Assembly: GCA_963703745.1 (NCBI GenBank)
Contig: CAVPFL010000002.1
Span: forward strand, 558,001-622,000
From: AP-15 sp963703745
Lineage (GTDB): Bacteria; Pseudomonadota; Alphaproteobacteria; ATCC43930; CGMCC-115725
Reading direction: 5' to 3'
DNA length: 64,000 bases
The notes beneath the pieces are model-generated. The model did no database searches. It was not told the origin of the DNA and saw only the letters and a list, made by a program, of their open reading frames with translations. Below are positions 60,213-64,000 of the stretch, one piece after another (position 1 is the first letter of the stretch; the number at the start of each line of letters is the position of its first letter). The position numbers were made by a program, and so were the translations under genes.

Positions 60213-60854
60213 ATGGAGATGACCGGCGAATTTCGCATCCCGGCCCCGCGCCAGCGCGTCTGGGAGGGGCTCAACGATCCGGAAGTCCTCAAACAGTGCA
60301 TTCCCGGTTGCCAGACGCTCGAGAAGGTTTCCGACACTGAGTTCAACGGTAGGGTCGTCGCCGCGGTTGGACCGGTGAGGGCCACCTTTGGTGGCAAGGT
60401 GACGTTGTCGGATCTCGACCCGCCGCAGAGCTATACAATAAGCGGCGAGGGCAGCGGCGGCGTGGCCGGTTTTGCCAAGGGTGGCGCCAAGGTCAACCTC
60501 GCCGAAGATGGTGCCGCGACGCTTTTGACCTATTCCGCCCAAGCGCAAGTCGGCGGCAAGCTCGCTCAGGTCGGCTCGCGGCTGATCGACGGGGTTGCAC
60601 GCAAGATGGCGAACGACTTCTTCGGCCACTTCGCCGCCGTGATGGCTCCCGAACAACCGGCAGCAGCGGCTGTCGAGGCTGCGGCGGGCGAGGGGGCGCC
60701 GACCGCCCCAGTCGCAGAGCCGGGGCAGATCGCCGTCGGAACCCCGCTGCCATTGCCTTCGCGGAGACCGATAGGCGCCCGGCTTCCACCGGCTGTGTGG
60801 GTCACCGGGCTAGCGGTGATCATCATCGTGCTGCTCTATTTTTTCACCCGCTAG
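60213..60854 (+). CDS. coxG: CoxG-family SRPBCC protein, membrane-anchored
   Basis: The 213-aa protein has the CoxG/SRPBCC fold at 1-145 (GEFRIPAPRQRVWEGLNDPE, then VLKQCIPGCQTL and GGVAGFAKGGAKVNL), an Ala/Pro-rich linker and a C-terminal transmembrane anchor (PPAVWVTGLAVIIIVLLYFF). In Oligotropha CoxG is thought to tether CO dehydrogenase to the membrane. AAAGGA precedes ATG 60213. It begins the coxG-S-L-M-like set. Confidence 0.87.
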   Translation: MEMTGEFRIPAPRQRVWEGLNDPEVLKQCIPGCQTLEKVSDTEFNGRVVAAVGPVRATFGGKVTLSDLDPPQSYTISGEGSGGVAGFAKGGAKVNLAEDGAATLLTYSAQAQVGGKLAQVGSRLIDGVARKMANDFFGHFAAVMAPEQPAAAAVEAAAGEGAPTAPVAEPGQIAVGTPLPLPSRRPIGARLPPAVWVTGLAVIIIVLLYFFTR

Positions 60855-60968
60855 CCGGCGAGGCGCCGAGTGCGCTAACGCCTTGACCGGAGGCGGAGTC
60901 GGCACGAAACTCCGGCCGGTCGCGACCGCCCCGTGGCGGCCGGGATGCTCGATCCAGGGAGGTGTGGG

Positions 60969-61475
60969 ATGCAAAAGACGGTGAGCCTCACCGTGAACGG
61001 CAAGCCGGTCTCGGCGACAGTCGAAGGTCGCACTCTGTTGGTGCAGCTGCTGCGCGAGCAGCTCGGATTGACCGGCACCCATGTCGGCTGCGACACCAGT
61101 CAGTGCGGCGCGTGCGTCGTCCATGTCGACGGCGAGGCGGTCAAGGCCTGCACCTTGCTGGCGGTCCAGGCCGACGGCCGCTCGGTGCTGACGATCGAGG
61201 GGGTGGCGACCGGCGACACCCTGCACCCGATGCAGGAGGCGTTTCGCAACAACCATGCGCTGCAATGCGGCTTCTGTACCCCCGGCATGGTCATGAGCGC
61301 GCTCGACTTGGTCAAGAACAACCCCAACCCAACCGAGCGCGAGATCCGCGAGTACCTCGAAGGCAATCTCTGCCGCTGCACCGGATATCACAACATCGTG
61401 CTGGCGATCGCCGAGGGGGCGGCGGTGATGCGTGGCGAGCCGGCGCCCAACGTCTACGGGACCGCCGCGGAATAG
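60969..61475 (+). CDS. coxS: Molybdenum hydroxylase small (2Fe-2S) subunit, CoxS-type
   Basis: The 168-aa protein binds two [2Fe-2S] clusters: the plant-type set Cys41/46/49/61 (CDTSQCGAC and KACTLL) and the second set Cys100/103/135/137 (CGFC and LCRC). It passes electrons from the Mo site of the large subunit to the FAD subunit. GGGAGG precedes the ATG. The large-subunit gene starts 4 nt after its stop. Confidence 0.9.
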   Translation: MQKTVSLTVNGKPVSATVEGRTLLVQLLREQLGLTGTHVGCDTSQCGACVVHVDGEAVKACTLLAVQADGRSVLTIEGVATGDTLHPMQEAFRNNHALQCGFCTPGMVMSALDLVKNNPNPTEREIREYLEGNLCRCTGYHNIVLAIAEGAAVMRGEPAPNVYGTAAE

Positions 61476-61479
61476 AGCC

Positions 61480-63858
61480 GTGGCTACGATCGGCACGCCG
61501 GTCCGGCGGCGGGAAGATTTCCGCTTTCTGACCGGAGGCGGAACTTACACCGACGACATCAACCGCCCGGGGCAGCTCTACGCCTACATCCTGCGCAGCC
61601 CCCACGCGCATGCGCGGATCGGCGGGATCGACACGAGCGCGGCACAGCGGGCGCCGGGGTTCGTCGCGGTCTATACCGGCAAGGACATGGCGGCCGACGG
61701 TGTCGGCGGGCTGCCATGCGGCTGGCAGATTCACTCGAAGGACGGCACGCCGATGGCCGAGCCGCCGCACCCGGTGCTGGCGGTCGACCGGGCCCGCTAT
61801 GTCGGCGACCCGGTAGCCGTGGTCGTCGCCGAGACCCTGGCGCAGGCCCGCGACGCGGCCGAACTGATCAATGTCGACTATGCCGAGGAACCCGCCGCGA
61901 TCGAGCCGGTCGCGGCGCTCCAGCCGGGGGCGCCACAGGTCAACGCCGAGGCGGCAGGAAACCTCTGCTACGACTGGCAGCTAGGCGATCTTGCTGCGGT
62001 CGACGCCGCCTTTGCCAAGGCGACACGGATCGTCAAGCTCGACCTCACCAACAACCGCCTCATCCCCAATGCAATGGAGCCGCGCGCCGCGATCGGCGAG
62101 TTCAACCCCGCGACCGGCGACTACACGCTCTACACGACGAGCCAAAACCCGCATGTGATCCGCCTGTTGATGGGCGCCTTCGTACTGCACATCCCTGAGG
62201 CGCGGCTGCGAGTCGTCGCCCCCGATGTCGGCGGCGGCTTCGGCTCCAAGATTTACCACTACGCCGAAGAGGCGATCGTGACCTGGGCCGCCGGCAAGGT
62301 GCATCGGCCGATCAAGTGGACGGCCGAGCGCTCGGAGAGCTTCATGTCCGACGCGCACGGGCGCGACCACGTCACCCATGTCGAGCTGGCGCTCGACGGG
62401 CAGGCGAAGTTTCTCGGGCTCAAGGTCTCGACCATCGCCAACATGGGGGCCTATTTGTCGACCTTCGCCCCCAGCATCCCGACCTATCTGTACGGGACCC
62501 TGCTCGCCGGCACCTACACGACGCCGGCGATCTATGTAGAGACCAAGGCAGTCTTCACCCACACCGTGCCGGTCGACGCCTATCGCGGCGCCGGCCGTCC
62601 CGAGGCGACTTTTCTGCTCGAACGGATCGTCGACCTCGCGGCCGACGAGATCGGCATGGATCCGGTCGAGCTGCGCCGCCGCAACTTCATCCCAAAGGAC
62701 GCCTATCCGTACCAGACCCCGGTCGCACTGCAATACGACAGCGGCGATTACGGGGCAACATTGGAGCTGGCGCTAAAGGCGGCCGACTATCGGGGCTTCG
62801 AGGCCCGCCGCCGCGAGGCGATGGCGCGCGGCAAACTCCGCGGGATCGGCATTGCCACCTATATCGAGGCGTGCGGCATCGCTCCTTCGGCCGTCGCCGG
62901 GGCGCTCGGCGCCCGCGCTGGCCTCTACGAGAGTGCAGAGCTCCGCGTTCATCCGACCGGCAGCGTGTCGGTCCTCACCGGATCGCATAGTCATGGCCAG
63001 GGGCACGAGACCACCTTCTCCCAGCTCGTTGCGGACGGGCTCGGCATCCCGATTGAGAGCGTCGAGATCGTTCATGGCGACACCGACAAGGTTCCCTTTG
63101 GCATGGGGACCTACGGCTCGCGCTCCCTCGCCGTTGGCGGCTCGGCGATCGTCAAGGCGATGGACAAGGTCATCGTCAAAGGTCGCAAAATCGCCGCACA
63201 CCTGCTCGAAGCCGCCGAAGCCGATGTCGAATTCAAGGACGGCAAGTTCGCCGTCGCCGGCACCGATCGTTCAAAGAGTTTTGGCGAGGTGGCCTTGACC
63301 GCCTATGTGCCACACAACTTTCCGCACGAGGAGCTGGAGCCCGGCCTCGACGAGACGGCGTTCTACGATCCGAAGAACTTCACCTTCCCGTCGGGCGCGC
63401 ACATCGCCGAGGTCGAAATTGACCTCGAGACCGGTCACGTCACGGTCGTCAAATTCACCGCGAGCGACGATTTCGGGCGGATCATCAACCCGCTGATCGT
63501 AGAGGGTCAGGTCCATGGCGGGCTCGCCCAGGGCATCGGCCAAGCTCTGCTCGAGGGCTGCGTCTACGATAGGGAGAGCGGCCAGCTGTTGACCGGCTCC
63601 TTCACCGACTATGCGATACCGCGGGCCGACGACCTGCCGAGTTTCGCGCTGTCGACCAATGTGACCCTGTGCACGCACAACCCGCTGGGCGTGAAGGGCT
63701 GCGGCGAGGCCGGCGCGATCGGCGCCCCGGCGGCGATCACCAACGCGCTCGTCGACGCGCTGAAGCCGCTCGGGGTGCGGCATCTCGACATGCCGGCCAC
63801 CCCTGAAAAGCTCTGGCGCATCATCCAGCAACACCGCACCCCGCTCGCCGCGGAATAG
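61480..63858 (+). CDS. coxL: Molybdenum hydroxylase large subunit, form II CoxL type
   Basis: The 792-aa subunit holds the molybdopterin site. It begins with GTPVRRREDFRFLTGGGTYT and contains VGGGFGSKIYHYAEE and the catalytic Glu in GCGEAGAIGAP. The active-site loop reads AYRGAGR (367-373), the mark of form II (BMS-type) CoxL; true aerobic CO dehydrogenases (form I) carry AYxCSFR. So CO oxidation is not assured and another substrate is possible. The start is GTG 61480, 4 nt after coxS; an ATG at 61432 would overlap coxS by 44 bp and is less likely. Confidence 0.9.
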   Translation: MATIGTPVRRREDFRFLTGGGTYTDDINRPGQLYAYILRSPHAHARIGGIDTSAAQRAPGFVAVYTGKDMAADGVGGLPCGWQIHSKDGTPMAEPPHPVLAVDRARYVGDPVAVVVAETLAQARDAAELINVDYAEEPAAIEPVAALQPGAPQVNAEAAGNLCYDWQLGDLAAVDAAFAKATRIVKLDLTNNRLIPNAMEPRAAIGEFNPATGDYTLYTTSQNPHVIRLLMGAFVLHIPEARLRVVAPDVGGGFGSKIYHYAEEAIVTWAAGKVHRPIKWTAERSESFMSDAHGRDHVTHVELALDGQAKFLGLKVSTIANMGAYLSTFAPSIPTYLYGTLLAGTYTTPAIYVETKAVFTHTVPVDAYRGAGRPEATFLLERIVDLAADEIGMDPVELRRRNFIPKDAYPYQTPVALQYDSGDYGATLELALKAADYRGFEARRREAMARGKLRGIGIATYIEACGIAPSAVAGALGARAGLYESAELRVHPTGSVSVLTGSHSHGQGHETTFSQLVADGLGIPIESVEIVHGDTDKVPFGMGTYGSRSLAVGGSAIVKAMDKVIVKGRKIAAHLLEAAEADVEFKDGKFAVAGTDRSKSFGEVALTAYVPHNFPHEELEPGLDETAFYDPKNFTFPSGAHIAEVEIDLETGHVTVVKFTASDDFGRIINPLIVEGQVHGGLAQGIGQALLEGCVYDRESGQLLTGSFTDYAIPRADDLPSFALSTNVTLCTHNPLGVKGCGEAGAIGAPAAITNALVDALKPLGVRHLDMPATPEKLWRIIQQHRTPLAAE

Positions 63859-63868
63859 GGAGAGCCCG

Positions 63869-64000
63869 ATGTACGAATTCAACTATCACCAGCCGACGAG
63901 CCTCGATGAGGTCGCAAGCCTGCTCGGCGCCAACGAAGAGGCCAAGATCGTCGCCGGCGGTATGACTCTCGTCCCTACCCTTAAGTTTCGTCTTGCGAAG
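63869..64000 (+). CDS. coxM: FAD-binding medium subunit, CoxM type (partial, cut by window end)
   Basis: Only the first 44 codons lie in the window. MYEFNYHQPTSLDEVASLL followed by AKIVAGGMTLVPTLKFRLAK is the N-terminal FAD-binding start of the medium subunit, with the AGGxTLxP motif. It follows coxL by 10 bp, giving an order of S-L-M in place of the M-S-L of the classical cox cluster. Confidence 0.85.
   Translation, partial: MYEFNYHQPTSLDEVASLLGANEEAKIVAGGMTLVPTLKFRLAK

Noticed and set aside
1..64000. tRNA, rRNA, riboswitch and prophage signatures
   Set aside because: None found by eye on either strand; the mobile DNA seen is limited to IS91 and IS5 remnants and REP-like elements.

Overview
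The window is 64 kb of GC-rich DNA with densely packed genes on both strands, frequent ATGA/GTGA/TGATG overlaps and many GTG or TTG starts. The gene families point to an alphaproteobacterium, probably a soil or rhizosphere Hyphomicrobiales-like lineage: an aapJQMP amino-acid ABC transporter, an AztABC-type zinc transporter, pqiBCA, entericidin-like and DUF2092-type proteins, a form II CO-dehydrogenase-like cluster and a universal stress protein. This placement is inferred from gene content, not from a marker gene. No rRNA, tRNA or CRISPR array was seen.

Layout. 0-9 kb is mostly catabolic: an Asp/Glu racemase-fold protein lacking its cysteines, a LigB-type dioxygenase, an N-acyl-D-amino-acid amidohydrolase, an alpha/beta hydrolase, an NHL-repeat protein, an exported YqgE, a universal stress protein and a GhrA-type dehydrogenase. 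9-20 kb is accessory: a repeat-rich intergenic patch, a Gly/Tyr-rich secreted protein with a DUF2092 partner, a GNAT enzyme, a 1,230-codon SAM-cyclase-ATPase-TPR signalling protein whose 3' end runs into an IS91 transposase remnant, an IS5 remnant, a cupin and several small secreted or decayed genes. 20-29 kb is envelope: DUF4239 protein, ion-channel-like protein, PqiB-PqiC-PqiA, an OmpA lipoprotein, a hydrolase-like/methyltransferase fusion and an MFS pump. 29-34 kb is the aap operon. 34-39 kb holds an O-acyltransferase between a broken and an intact pyrF, an orphan sugar-binding protein and a cyclase-family hydrolase. 39-45 kb looks like one metal-uptake locus: aztA-aztB-aztC, a NxxGxxAF-repeat protein and a TonB-dependent receptor.

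The most interesting region is 45-56 kb. A luciferase-like oxidoreductase plus amidase pair is present twice. The first copy is intact; in the second the oxidoreductase is truncated and carries a palindromic repeat, while the amidase is intact. Between them lie a two-domain glyoxalase-family gene and a compact azol(in)e-peptide (TOMM/LAP) locus on the minus strand: a GTG-start precursor with a Cys-free leader and a Gly/Cys/Phe-rich core holding 17 cysteines, a fused E1-like/YcaO cyclodehydratase, and a SagB-type FMN dehydrogenase. Together they hold the parts needed to turn core cysteines into thiazoles; no transporter, protease or immunity gene is seen nearby.

56-64 kb holds an alkylation-damage locus (Ogt-AlkA fusion, GFA-family protein, AraC regulator), an ECF sigma/anti-sigma pair, and a divergent form II coxGSLM-like cluster cut by the window end.
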